44,020 nt of DNA from assembly GCA_944385545.1 (NCBI GenBank), contig CALWXQ010000009.1, positions 1 through 44,020 of the forward strand, read 5' to 3'. Both the position numbers and the translations under genes were made by a program. Each line of letters begins with the position of its first letter. The first letter of the stretch is position 1. The notes beneath the pieces were generated by a model, which ran no database searches, had not been told where the DNA came from, and saw only the letters and a program-made list of their open reading frames with translations. The stretch comes from an uncultured Oscillospiraceae bacterium. GTDB taxonomy: Bacteria > Bacillota > Clostridia > Oscillospirales > Oscillospiraceae. This document shows, piece after piece, positions 7,197 through 15,125 of this stretch.

Positions 7197-7945
7197 AATC
7201 ATATCTTCACGCCTTCGCCATGTGCCAAAGCATGTTCTGCGCCATTCCCTGCCCCTGGAAGCTGTGGGACGAGAAGGCCAGGGACAAAATGCTGCTGGCG
7301 CTGCCCTGGGTGGGTCTGGAGATCGGCGCTCTGTGGGCGGCACTGGCCTGGCTGACGGCGTATTTGGGCCTGCCGGGGCCGGTGAGAGGGCTTTTGCTCT
7401 GCGCTTTTCCCTATGTGATCACGGGATCCATCCACCTGGATGGGTTCATGGACGTATGCGACGCGGTGGGTTCCTGCCGCTGCGCCGAGCGCCGCCGGGA
7501 GATTCTGAAGGATCCGCACGTAGGCTCCTTCGCGGTGATTGGCCTGGGCCTGGTGCTGCTGAGCCAGTTCGCCCTGCTCGTCTCGGCGGCGGAAGACGCC
7601 GGCGGTGTGTTGCTCCTTCTGCCGGCGGTCAGCCGCTGCTGTTCCGCCCTGGCCATTACCGGCCTGAAGCCTATGCCCACCAGCCAATATGCCGCCCAAA
7701 ATCCGTCCCGAGCCCGGCTTTGGCTGCTGGGGATCCTGCTGGCGCTGCTGTTGGGCGTGGGGGCTTTGCTCCTGGGTGCGGAGGCATTGGCCCTGGCGGG
7801 CTGCGCGGCGGGCTACGGCCTTGCCCTGAGGCGGGGATATCGATCCTTGGGTGGCATGAACGGAGACATTGCCGGATACGCTCTGACCATTGGGGAGCTT
7901 TGCGGCATTGGGACATATGTGGTGACAGCAGGAGGATGGCTATGA
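7193..7945 (+). CDS. cobS: Adenosylcobinamide-GDP ribazoletransferase (cobalamin synthase)
   Basis: A 250-residue integral membrane enzyme that joins adenosylcobinamide-GDP to alpha-ribazole or its phosphate, the last assembly step of the nucleotide loop. Motifs: GSIHLDGFMDVCDAV (usual form G.LHLDGLADT.DA) and ILKDPHVGSFAVIGL (usual form MKDS..G.FG). Several hydrophobic helices follow. It starts at GTG 7193 within the cobU stop. The DGF.DVCDA variant departs a little from the common DGLADTADA but keeps the metal-binding Asp residues. Confidence 0.92.
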   Translation: MKSYLHAFAMCQSMFCAIPCPWKLWDEKARDKMLLALPWVGLEIGALWAALAWLTAYLGLPGPVRGLLLCAFPYVITGSIHLDGFMDVCDAVGSCRCAERRREILKDPHVGSFAVIGLGLVLLSQFALLVSAAEDAGGVLLLLPAVSRCCSALAITGLKPMPTSQYAAQNPSRARLWLLGILLALLLGVGALLLGAEALALAGCAAGYGLALRRGYRSLGGMNGDIAGYALTIGELCGIGTYVVTAGGWL

Positions 7946-8316
7946 TTTTGATCATTGGCGGGGCGTATCAGGGAAAGCTGACTTACGCCATGGAAGTCCT
8001 GGGTATTTCCCGGGAACAGGTGTGCGACTGCCAGCGCGAACCGGTGGATTTTTCCAAACGCTGCATCTGGCACATGGAACAGGCTTGCCTGGCTTGTGTG
8101 GAGAAGGGCGTGGAGCCGAAGGACTATTTTCAGGCCCACCGGGCGCAATGGCAGGACAGTGTTCTGATCTGCCGGGATATTTTCGGTGGGGTGGTACCGG
8201 TAGACGCCACCTGCCGGGAGTGGCGTCAGGCGACGGCCAGACTCTGCCAGTATCTGGCAGGGGAGGCCACCCAGGTCAGCCGGATCTTCTGCGGATTGGA
8301 GCAGCGGCTGAAATGA
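7942..8316 (+). CDS. Small CobU-like P-loop protein
   Basis: A 124-residue protein starting MILIIGGAYQGKLTYA. This resembles the CobU start (FISGGAKNGKST) but the P-loop Ser/Thr after the Lys is replaced by Leu, and the guanylyl-carrying His block is absent. GGAGG (7931-7935) places the start at 7942. Between cobS and cobC, with overlapping stop and start codons on both sides, it is part of the operon. It may be a degenerate paralogue of CobU, a regulator, or a nucleotide-binding partner. Later segments (CDCQREPVDFSKRCIW; WRQATARLCQYL) show no motif I know. Confidence 0.7.
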   Translation: MILIIGGAYQGKLTYAMEVLGISREQVCDCQREPVDFSKRCIWHMEQACLACVEKGVEPKDYFQAHRAQWQDSVLICRDIFGGVVPVDATCREWRQATARLCQYLAGEATQVSRIFCGLEQRLK

Positions 8317-8873
8317 GGCTGTACCTGATCCGCCACGGAAAAACCAGGGCCAACGAAGAACACCGCTACTGCGGCAGCACCGATCTGCCTTTATCCCAGC
8401 GGGGAATGGCGGAGCTGACCGGCTTGGGCTATGAACTGCCCCGGGCCAGGCTTCTCACCAGCGGCATGGCCCGGACGGAGCAGACCCTGGAAGCGCTGTT
8501 CGGCCCGGTGCCTCATGGCGTCGATCCGGGATTCCGGGAGATGGATTTCGGCTGCTTTGAAATGAAAACCTATGAGGAGCTGAAAGAGGATCCCGTCTAC
8601 CAAACCTGGCTCGCCGGGGACAATGAAACCAACGTGCCCCCCGGCGGGGAGAGCGGTGTTCAGATGAGGAAGCGGGTCATCGCTGCCCTGGAGGCGGTGC
8701 TGGATACCGGGGAGGATACGCTGATCGTCACCCACGGCGGAGTGATCGCCGCCATCATGGCGCATTTGTTCCCCGGGGAGGGGAAGAATCGCTATCAGTG
8801 GCAGCCGGAAAACGGACGAGGCTACCGGATCGAAAACGGCAGCTACGCACCCATACCGGAAGAAAACGCATAG
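8313..8873 (+). CDS. cobC: Alpha-ribazole phosphatase-like histidine phosphatase
   Basis: A 186-residue member of the histidine phosphatase (phosphoglycerate mutase-like) family. The catalytic motif LIRHGKTRAN is at the start, the second Arg/Glu region is FREMDFGCFE, and the second catalytic His is in LIVTHGGVIAAI. As the last gene of the cobalamin operon it most likely removes phosphate from alpha-ribazole phosphate or adenosylcobalamin phosphate. ATG at 8313 overlaps the previous stop. The family is broad, so the substrate rests on context. Confidence 0.85.
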   Translation: MRLYLIRHGKTRANEEHRYCGSTDLPLSQRGMAELTGLGYELPRARLLTSGMARTEQTLEALFGPVPHGVDPGFREMDFGCFEMKTYEELKEDPVYQTWLAGDNETNVPPGGESGVQMRKRVIAALEAVLDTGEDTLIVTHGGVIAAIMAHLFPGEGKNRYQWQPENGRGYRIENGSYAPIPEENA

Positions 8874-8901
8874 GCGCAGGACGATTGGTCCTGCGCCTAT
8901 G
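8869..8901. terminator. Terminator between converging cobC and cysK
   Basis: A perfect 13-bp stem (CATAGGCGCAGGA, 7-base loop, TCCTGCGCCTATG) overlaps the cobC stop. On the minus strand it is followed by CGTTTTCT, so it works best for cysK; rightward there is no T-run. Confidence 0.75.
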
Positions 8902-8912
8902 TGTGTGGTCGG

Positions 8913-9845
8913 TTATTCGGAGAAAAGCTTGGTGGACAGGTACCGGTCGCCGGTGTCCGGCAGCAGGGCAACGATGGTTTTGCCCTGGTTTTCGGGCTGT
9001 CTGGCCAGCTCCATGGCGGCCCAAAGGGCGGCGCCGGAGGAGATCCCTGCCAGAATCCCTTCGGTTTTGCCCAGCATGCGTCCGGCTTCGTAGGCGGCTT
9101 CATCGGTGACGGGGATCACCCGGTCATAAACCGTCACGTCCAGAACCTGAGGGATGAAGCCGGCGCCGATGCCCTGAAGCCCGTGGGGGCCGGGCTTGCC
9201 GCCGCTGAGGACGCAGGAGGAAGCCGGTTCCACAGCAACTACGGTGATATCTGGATTCTTCTCCTTCAGATACCGGCCGGTGCCGGTGATCGTGCCGCCG
9301 GTACCTACCCCGGCAACGAAGATATCCACCTGACCCTGGGTATCCCGCCAGATCTCCGGGCCGGTGGTCTCATAGTGGGCTTGAGCGTTGGCCGGGTTGA
9401 CGAACTGGCCGGGGATGAAACTGCCGGGGATCCGGGACGCCAGCTCCTCCGCCTTGGCGATGGCGCCGCCCATACCCTGGGCGCCGTCGCTGAGTACTAG
9501 CTCCGCTCCGTAGGCAGTCATCAGAAGCCGCCGTTCCATGCTCATGGTGTCGGGCATGACGATGATGGTGCGGTAGCCCCGGGCGGCGGCTACGGATGCC
9601 AGACCGATGCCTGTATTTCCGGAAGTGGGCTCAATGATCACACTGCCGGGGCGCAACTTTCCCTGGGCTTCGGCGGCGTCGATCATGGCTTTTGCCACCC
9701 GATCCTTGGCCGAGCCCGCGGGGTTGAAGGCTTCCAGCTTGACCAGCAGTCTTGCCTTCAGACCCTGCGCCCGCTCCACATGGCAAAGCTCCAGCAAAGG
9801 GGTGTTGCCGATCAACTGTTCTGCAGATGTATAAATATTGGGCAT
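8913..9845 (-). CDS. cysK: Cysteine synthase (O-acetylserine sulfhydrylase)
   Basis: A 310-residue PLP enzyme that makes cysteine from O-acetylserine and sulfide. The PLP lysine is in FNPAGSAKDRVA, the substrate loop is TSGNTGIGLA, the phosphate cup is GVGTGGTITGTGRYLK, and the C-terminal GISSGAALWAA and LLPDTGDRYLST segments are as in CysK. The start at 9845 (MPNIYTSAEQLIGNTPLLEL) has GGAGGAAAG upstream; an in-frame ATG at 9914 falls in the promoter. It is a single-gene unit with its own promoter and terminator. Confidence 0.95.
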   Translation of the reverse strand: MPNIYTSAEQLIGNTPLLELCHVERAQGLKARLLVKLEAFNPAGSAKDRVAKAMIDAAEAQGKLRPGSVIIEPTSGNTGIGLASVAAARGYRTIIVMPDTMSMERRLLMTAYGAELVLSDGAQGMGGAIAKAEELASRIPGSFIPGQFVNPANAQAHYETTGPEIWRDTQGQVDIFVAGVGTGGTITGTGRYLKEKNPDITVVAVEPASSCVLSGGKPGPHGLQGIGAGFIPQVLDVTVYDRVIPVTDEAAYEAGRMLGKTEGILAGISSGAALWAAMELARQPENQGKTIVALLPDTGDRYLSTKLFSE

Positions 9846-9884
9846 GGTTCTTTCCTCCAAACAGTCAGAATAATGGATATTCAA

Positions 9885-9914
9885 ATTATAGTCCCCGGGA
9901 GAAGCGTTTGTCAA
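9885..9914 (-). promoter_or_regulatory. Consensus SigA promoter of cysK
   Basis: Minus strand TTGACA (9909-9914), 18-base spacer, TATAAT (9885-9890): both boxes are exact consensus. No T-box or S-box-like leader is visible in the short 5' UTR. Confidence 0.88.
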
Positions 9915-9965
9915 TAGGAGTCTGCCGCCAGATCTGCCGGGAATCGGAAGATCCGGGGAAACCTC

Positions 9966-9994
9966 TTTACATCCCGCTAAAAGCGTGGTAGGAT
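9966..9994 (+). promoter_or_regulatory. Promoter of the LUD-domain gene
   Basis: TTTACA (9966-9971), 17-base spacer, TAGGAT (9989-9994), 25 bases before the start codon. Confidence 0.6.
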
Positions 9995-10018
9995 AAAAGA
10001 AAAAAGGAGTGGTCTGCC

Positions 10019-10657
10019 ATGACGGAACAGGAACGCAAATACTATGAAAAGCGGGGACAGGCGCTGGTCAAGAACCTTCGCGGCCGCCATTTTGAGGCCC
10101 ATTACTGCCCGGATCGGGAGACGGCCCTGGAAAAGGCTCTGGAGCTGATCCCCCGGGGAGCCAGCGTGGGCTGGGGCGGCGCGCTCTCTGCCCAGCAGAT
10201 CGGCCTGATGGAGGCGGTGAAGGCCGGGGACTACCGGGCCATTGACCGGGACAGCGCCGCTTCCCCGGCGGAGCGGGAGCAGCTGATGCGGCAGACGCTG
10301 CTGGCGGATGTGTTTGTCACCGGGGCTAACGCCATGAGTCTGGACGGTCAGATGGTGAACATCGACGGCATGGGTAACCGCCTTTCCGCCATTGCCTACG
10401 GCCCGAAGACCATCCTGGTGATCGCCGGCATGAACAAGGTGACGGACTGCCTGGAGGACGCGGTGACCCGGGCCAGGACGGTGGCGGCGCCTATGAACAA
10501 AATGCGCTTCCCCAATCAGACACCCTGCGAAGTTACCGGCACCTGCGCCGACTGCAAGAGCGAAGAATGCATCTGCAACCAGATCCTCATTACCCGGCAC
10601 TGCCGTCCCGCGGGCAGAATCAAGTTCATCCTGGTGGGAGAGAACCTGGGATTCTGA
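10019..10657 (+). CDS. LUD-domain protein (DUF162/LutC-like)
   Basis: A 212-residue cytoplasmic protein of the LUD family, named for lactate utilisation proteins LutB/LutC. The recognisable blocks are GASVGWGGALSAQQIGL, TGANAMSLDGQMVNIDG, YGPKTILVIAGMNKV and the Cys-rich TPCEVTGTCADCKSEECICN near the C-terminus. The four or more Cys there could bind a metal or an iron-sulfur cluster. It stands alone, without lutA or lutB partners, so lactate oxidation cannot be claimed. AAGGAG precedes the ATG. Confidence 0.85.
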   Translation: MTEQERKYYEKRGQALVKNLRGRHFEAHYCPDRETALEKALELIPRGASVGWGGALSAQQIGLMEAVKAGDYRAIDRDSAASPAEREQLMRQTLLADVFVTGANAMSLDGQMVNIDGMGNRLSAIAYGPKTILVIAGMNKVTDCLEDAVTRARTVAAPMNKMRFPNQTPCEVTGTCADCKSEECICNQILITRHCRPAGRIKFILVGENLGF

Positions 10658-10678
10658 GCGGAAAAGTGGGAAAATCCC

Positions 10679-10707
10679 TTGCCAGAGCGGGCAGAATATG
10701 ATATAGT
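10679..10707 (+). promoter_or_regulatory. Promoter of the GtrA-like gene
   Basis: TTGCCA (10679-10684), 17-base spacer, TATAGT (10702-10707), 72 bases before the start codon. Confidence 0.65.
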
Positions 10708-10779
10708 GGGACACGCTCGGGTAGTTCCGGCCTTTTGGGCGGAACCGGATGGGCAGATCCTCGCAAAGGAAGGTTCCAA

Positions 10780-11190
10780 ATGCGCAAGCTCCGTGGGTTG
10801 ATTGAAAAATACTATGACATTATTTCCTATCTGTTTTTCGGGGTGCTGACAACGGCAGTCAATTATCTGGTGTATATGCCCCTGTATAACCTGTCCGGGC
10901 TTTCCGCTTCGGTCAGCAACGTGATCGCCTGGGTGGTGGCGGTGGCGTTTGCCTACCTGACCAATAAGCCCTTCGTGTTTAAAAGCCATGATTGGTCGGC
11001 AAAAACGGTGATCCCTGAGCTTACCAAGTTTGTCGGATGCCGGGTGGCTTCCGGCTTGTCGGAGACGGCGATTCTGCTTCTGACGGTGGATACCCTGCAC
11101 TGGGATGGGAATATCTGGAAGCTCATCACCAGCGTTCTGGTGGTGGTGCTGAATTACATCGGCAGCAAGCTGCTGGTATTTAAAAAGTAA
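10780..11190 (+). CDS. GtrA-family membrane protein
   Basis: A 136-residue protein with four predicted membrane helices, of the GtrA family. Members are thought to help move lipid-linked sugars or teichoic-acid precursors across the membrane. Typical features: YLFFGVLTTAVNYLVY near the start, AWVVAVAFAYLTNKPFVF in the middle and VLNYIGSKLLVFKK at the end. Start at 10780 (AAGGAAGG upstream). No glycosyltransferase gene is adjacent, so the sugar substrate is unknown. Confidence 0.88.
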   Translation: MRKLRGLIEKYYDIISYLFFGVLTTAVNYLVYMPLYNLSGLSASVSNVIAWVVAVAFAYLTNKPFVFKSHDWSAKTVIPELTKFVGCRVASGLSETAILLLTVDTLHWDGNIWKLITSVLVVVLNYIGSKLLVFKK

Positions 11191-11199
11191 ACATCGGAA

Positions 11200-11232
11200 A
11201 AACCGCGGCAGCCCTCAGGGTCGCCGCGGTTT
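11200..11232. terminator. Bidirectional terminator between gtrA-like gene and aroQ
   Basis: The stem ACCGCGGC / GCCGCGGT is flanked by A-runs on the left and T-runs on the right, so it ends both the rightward gtrA-like transcript and the leftward aromatic operon. Confidence 0.9.
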
Positions 11233-11234
11233 TT

Positions 11235-11666
11235 TCAGCCATATGTCTCTTTCAGGAACAAAACAGCCTCCCGATACCCTTCTAAACCATGACCTTTGAT
11301 GGTTTTCACGCAGGCCATACCGGCGTAGGAGATCCGGCGGAAGGGTTCCCGGGCGTCCACGTCGGAGATGTGGACTTCCACCGCGGGGATGGACACCGCC
11401 TTCAGGGCGTCCAGAATGGCCACGGAGGTGTGGGTGTAGGCGGCTGGATTGATGACGATGCCATCCACTTTCCCATAGGCCCATTGGATCTTGTCTACAA
11501 GATCCCCTTCGTGGTTGGAGTGGTACTGCTCGATTTGGATCTGCTCGGCCTCGGCGGTATCCCGGAGCAGCTTCAGCAGGTCCGCGAAGGTGCTCTTTCC
11601 GTAGATTCCCGGCTCCCGAATGCCCAGCATGTTGATGTTGGGGCCATTGATGACCAGAATGTTCAT
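11235..11666 (-). CDS. aroQ: 3-dehydroquinate dehydratase, type II
   Basis: A 143-residue cytoplasmic enzyme that dehydrates 3-dehydroquinate to 3-dehydroshikimate. Motifs: NGPNINMLGIREPGIYG (with the catalytic Tyr), YHSNHEGDLVDKI, GIVINPAAYTHTSVAI and VEVHISDVDAREPFRRIS. Normal length for type II. It is the last gene of the aromatic operon, and its start overlaps the end of the aroE-aroK fusion. Confidence 0.96.
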   Translation of the reverse strand: MNILVINGPNINMLGIREPGIYGKSTFADLLKLLRDTAEAEQIQIEQYHSNHEGDLVDKIQWAYGKVDGIVINPAAYTHTSVAILDALKAVSIPAVEVHISDVDAREPFRRISYAGMACVKTIKGHGLEGYREAVLFLKETYG

Positions 11667-12889
11667 TGTGTTCCCTCCAAACAGGCCAAGATAGCCGCCG
11701 CGGCCTCAGCCACGGTGCCGTTGTTGTGGATGCTGTGGTCACAGAAGGCTTTGTACAGAGGCTTCCGCCGGTTATACAGCTCCTTCAGGGAAGTTGCCTG
11801 GGACAAGGGCCGTCCTTCCGTGGGCAGCAGAGAAAGCTCCCGCTGCAGCCAGAAGATCCGGCCGTTTTGGCGCAGCAGAGACAGGTTTTCTGCCTGGGTG
11901 ACACAGCCGCCGCCGGTGGCGATGACCAAACCCGACTGTTTTCCCAGCTCTCCCAGCACCCGGGTTTCCAGCTGCCGGAAGCCGGCCTCCCCATCCCGGG
12001 CAAAGATCTCCGGGATGGACATTCCGGCCAGACGGACGATCTCGGCGTCGGCGTCCGCGAATGAACGGTGCATGGCCTGGGCAAGAAACTGCCCCACGGT
12101 GGTTTTGCCGCAGCCGGGCATGCCGATCAGTACCACGTTCCCCACCAGAATCGACATCCTGCGGTGGATGGCGGCGATGAGCCCGTCGTCCAGGGCGGCG
12201 CCGGTGAAGCACTCCGAGGCCTCCTTGGCTTGGGCTACCAGCATCCAAAGACCGTTCTCCCAGGGAAGGCCCATGCTCTGCGCGTCCAGAAGCAGTCGGG
12301 TTCGGGAGGGGTTGTAGACCACATCCAGAACCCCCTCCAGCCGCGGGAACCCCCGAAGATCCACCGGCGACAGGCCGGTGTTGGGATACATGCCCACCGG
12401 GGTGGTGTTGACGATAACGGCGGCGTCGGCGTGGCGGGACAGGTTTTGGTAATTGTTCTCGCCGCTGCGGGAGATGATTACCACCTCCGCCCCAAGATCC
12501 AATAACCCGTTTCTGGCGGCGCAGGAGGCTCCGCCGCTGCCTAAGACCAGGGCCTTTTTCCCGGTCACTTGGATGCCGCTTTTCTTTACCATGGTGATAA
12601 AGCCGAAATAGTCGGTGTTATGGCCGAACAGACTCCCGTCCGGCCTGCGGACGATGGTATTGACGCAGCCCATTTTCCGCGCGGTGGGGGAGAGCTCGTC
12701 CAGGCAGGGAATGACCGCTTTTTTATAGGGCATGGTCACGTTCAAGCCGGTGAAATCCCCGTTTTTTAAGAAATCTGCCAATTCTTCCGGCTCTTTTTCA
12801 AACAAATCGTAGTCGTAAGTTCCCAGGAAGCTGTGGATCACAGGGGAATAGCTGTGTCCCAGCTTCCTGCCTAGCAGTCCGCACCGCAT
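11663..12889 (-). CDS. aroE-aroK: Fused shikimate dehydrogenase - shikimate kinase
   Basis: A 408-residue bifunctional protein. Residues 1 to about 245 are AroE: NVTMPYKKAV with the catalytic Lys, GHNTDYFGF, the NADP loop LGSGGASCAA and NTTPVGMYP. Residues from about 250 are AroK: P-loop GMPGCGKTTVG (about 256), the shikimate site DADAEI, FRQLE and GGGCV, and a lid Arg in TEGRPLS. So it reduces 3-dehydroshikimate and then phosphorylates shikimate. The start at 12889 overlaps the pheA stop; the in-frame ATG at 12952 is inside pheA. No stop or frameshift separates the two halves. Confidence 0.93.
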   Translation of the reverse strand: MRCGLLGRKLGHSYSPVIHSFLGTYDYDLFEKEPEELADFLKNGDFTGLNVTMPYKKAVIPCLDELSPTARKMGCVNTIVRRPDGSLFGHNTDYFGFITMVKKSGIQVTGKKALVLGSGGASCAARNGLLDLGAEVVIISRSGENNYQNLSRHADAAVIVNTTPVGMYPNTGLSPVDLRGFPRLEGVLDVVYNPSRTRLLLDAQSMGLPWENGLWMLVAQAKEASECFTGAALDDGLIAAIHRRMSILVGNVVLIGMPGCGKTTVGQFLAQAMHRSFADADAEIVRLAGMSIPEIFARDGEAGFRQLETRVLGELGKQSGLVIATGGGCVTQAENLSLLRQNGRIFWLQRELSLLPTEGRPLSQATSLKELYNRRKPLYKAFCDHSIHNNGTVAEAAAAILACLEGTQ

Positions 12890-14031
12890 CAGACCACCTC
12901 GGAGTAGCTGCCTAGATATTTGAATTCCTCGCACAGCTCGTCCAGCTCGCACATCAGCTGCACAAATTCCTCGGAGTAGATGGAGGTCTCCAGATCAAAG
13001 TAGAACATGAATTCAAACTCCCGCTCGGGTATGGGGCGGGACTCCAGCTTGGTAACGTTGATTCCCAGCGTGTAAAGCCGGGTCAGGACTTTCGCCAGGG
13101 AACCGGGCTTGTGGCTCAGAACCATCATAATGCTGGTCTTGTCGGAGCCGGGATAGATCTCCAGGTTCTTGCTGATGCAGATAAACCGAGTACGGTTGTT
13201 GCCTTTGTCCTGGATGGAGGCGGCCAGACATTCCAGACCGTACAGCTCGGCACAGGAACGGCTGCTCAGGGCGGCCACGTCGCTGCGGCCGGATTCGGCC
13301 ACCATTTCCGCGGCAATGGCGGTATTGCCCACAGGGATGATGTTGACACCCTGGAGCTGGGAAAGGAAATCTCCGCACTGGCTGATGGCCTGCTCGTGGG
13401 AGTAGATTTCCTTAATATCAGACAGCTTGGTACCGGGATTGACCAACAGGTTGTGATCCACCTTCAGCCGGAAGGTACGGACGATGGAGAAGCTGTGGTG
13501 GATCATCAGATCATAGACCTTTTTCACAGAACCGGCGGTGGAGTTCTCAATGGGCAGGATGCCGTACTGACACATCCCCTGTTCAATGGCGGAGAACACC
13601 GCTTCAAAATTCTTGAAGTAGAGGATGAAGGGATTTTTGAAGATCTTCTCGCAGGCGATCTGGGAATAAGCGCCCTCGACGCCCTGGCAGGCTACCATGG
13701 GCGCCTGGGGGAACAGGTTGGGCGTGGTTTCAATGGCCTGGGTGATCTGCCGGTACAGGGGACTGATGGTCTGGCTGCGCTTGCTTTGGTAGCTGCGGCT
13801 GAGCTCAAAGAGCATGGAATACAGAACACGGGTGTAGTTGGCCATTTCCGGGCCGGCTTTCTTTGCCACATCCTGAAGCTTTTCCCGCTCCCGTACCGGG
13901 TGGTAGATCGGCAGCCGGTGGGCTTTCTTGTAGTCGGCAATTCTGGCGGCAACTTCCATGCGCTGATCAAACAGCCGCACCAGTTGATCGTCAATGCTGT
14001 CCATTTCCTGACGAAGTTCCTTCAGATCCAT
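12889..14031 (-). CDS. pheA: Bifunctional chorismate mutase / prephenate dehydratase (P-protein)
   Basis: A 380-residue enzyme that commits chorismate to phenylalanine. Residues 1-85 form the helical chorismate mutase (LRQEMDSIDDQLVRLFDQRMEVAARIADYK). The prephenate dehydratase follows, with GILPIENSTAGSV and the TRF motif in NNRTRFICIS near residue 280. A C-terminal ACT domain (LSHKPGSLAKVLTRLYTLGINVTKLESRPIP) predicts feedback inhibition by Phe. The gene sits between aroC and the aroE-aroK fusion in an attenuator-controlled operon. Confidence 0.96.
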   Translation of the reverse strand: MDLKELRQEMDSIDDQLVRLFDQRMEVAARIADYKKAHRLPIYHPVREREKLQDVAKKAGPEMANYTRVLYSMLFELSRSYQSKRSQTISPLYRQITQAIETTPNLFPQAPMVACQGVEGAYSQIACEKIFKNPFILYFKNFEAVFSAIEQGMCQYGILPIENSTAGSVKKVYDLMIHHSFSIVRTFRLKVDHNLLVNPGTKLSDIKEIYSHEQAISQCGDFLSQLQGVNIIPVGNTAIAAEMVAESGRSDVAALSSRSCAELYGLECLAASIQDKGNNRTRFICISKNLEIYPGSDKTSIMMVLSHKPGSLAKVLTRLYTLGINVTKLESRPIPEREFEFMFYFDLETSIYSEEFVQLMCELDELCEEFKYLGSYSEVV

Positions 14032-14033
14032 GG

Positions 14034-15125
14034 TTATTTCCTCCTGTTTGTCTGGGTGTTTCCCAGTATCATGTCAAAGACGGCAATGGCTGCCGCGGCT
14101 TCCACCACGGGGACAGCCCTGGGGACGATGCAGGGATCGTGACGGCCCTTCACCACAAGGGGCTGGGCGGTCATTTGGCTGAGGCTGACGCTCTGCTGGG
14201 GGACGGAGACAGAGGGGGTGGGTTTGACGGCCACCTGAAACAGCACCGGCATGCCGGTGCTGATGCCGCCTAGGATGCCTCCGGCGTTGTTGGTTTGGGT
14301 ACGGATCCTTCCGCCCTCCAGAGTAAAGGGGTCGTTGCATTGGCTTCCGCTCATGAGTGCCGTCCGGAAACCGGCGCCAAACTCGATCCCCTTCACAGCG
14401 GGAATGCCATAGACAATGGCGGCGATGCGGCTCTCGATCCCGCCGAACATAGGCTCTCCCAATCCGGCGGGAAGGCCGGTGACGGCGCATTGGATCACGC
14501 CGCCGAGGCTGTCGCCCTGAGCCTTTGCCTGGGCAATCCGCCGGGCCATGGCGGCTCCGGCTTCCGGGGACAGGGTGGGGAAGGGGGATCCCACCTGCTC
14601 CAGCTGAGGGGCTAGGGGGTGAAAGCTCTCCCCGTCGGGAATGCCGCCAATCTGGGCGATGTGGGCGCCGATGCCGATGCCCTCCAGGGCCAGCCACTGC
14701 TTGCACAGTCCGCCGGCGATGCACAGCGGGGCGGTGAGCCGGCCGGAAAAATGACCGCCGCCAGCCGCGTCCTGGTAGCCGCCGTACTTAACCTGGGCGG
14801 TGAAGTCGGCGTGACCGGGGCGTGGGCAGTCTTTCAGATTGGCATAGTCTCCGGAGCGGGTGTTATGATTGCGGATCACGGCGGCAATGGGCGCGCCGCA
14901 GGTATAGCCCTCCAGCAGACCGCTGAGGAATTCCGGCCGGTCTTCCTCCCGCCGGGGGGTGGCCCAATCCCCTTGCCCCGGTGCGCGGCGGTTGAGGAAG
15001 CCTTGCAGGGCCTCTTGGTCTACCGGCAGTCCCGCCGGGATGCCGTCCAGGGTCATGCCGATGGCAGGGCCGTGGGACTGGCCGAAAATGGATAGCTTTA
15101 ACGATTCACCGTAGGTACTGCTCAT
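14034..15125 (-). CDS. aroC: Chorismate synthase
   Basis: A 363-residue FMN-dependent enzyme that converts 5-enolpyruvylshikimate 3-phosphate to chorismate. The N-terminal signature FGQSHGPAIGMTLDGIPAG is plain, followed by RRAPGQGDWATPRREED, RPGHADFTAQVKYG and, near the end, the conserved VVKGRHDPCIVPRAVPV. The start overlaps the end of aroA by 20 bases, so translation is probably coupled. Confidence 0.97.
   Translation of the reverse strand: MSSTYGESLKLSIFGQSHGPAIGMTLDGIPAGLPVDQEALQGFLNRRAPGQGDWATPRREEDRPEFLSGLLEGYTCGAPIAAVIRNHNTRSGDYANLKDCPRPGHADFTAQVKYGGYQDAAGGGHFSGRLTAPLCIAGGLCKQWLALEGIGIGAHIAQIGGIPDGESFHPLAPQLEQVGSPFPTLSPEAGAAMARRIAQAKAQGDSLGGVIQCAVTGLPAGLGEPMFGGIESRIAAIVYGIPAVKGIEFGAGFRTALMSGSQCNDPFTLEGGRIRTQTNNAGGILGGISTGMPVLFQVAVKPTPSVSVPQQSVSLSQMTAQPLVVKGRHDPCIVPRAVPVVEAAAAIAVFDMILGNTQTNRRK

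Noticed and set aside
8881-8912. Inverted repeat after cobC as an attachment site or mobile-element end
   Set aside because: It is a simple 13-bp terminator stem between converging genes, with no integrase or second copy.
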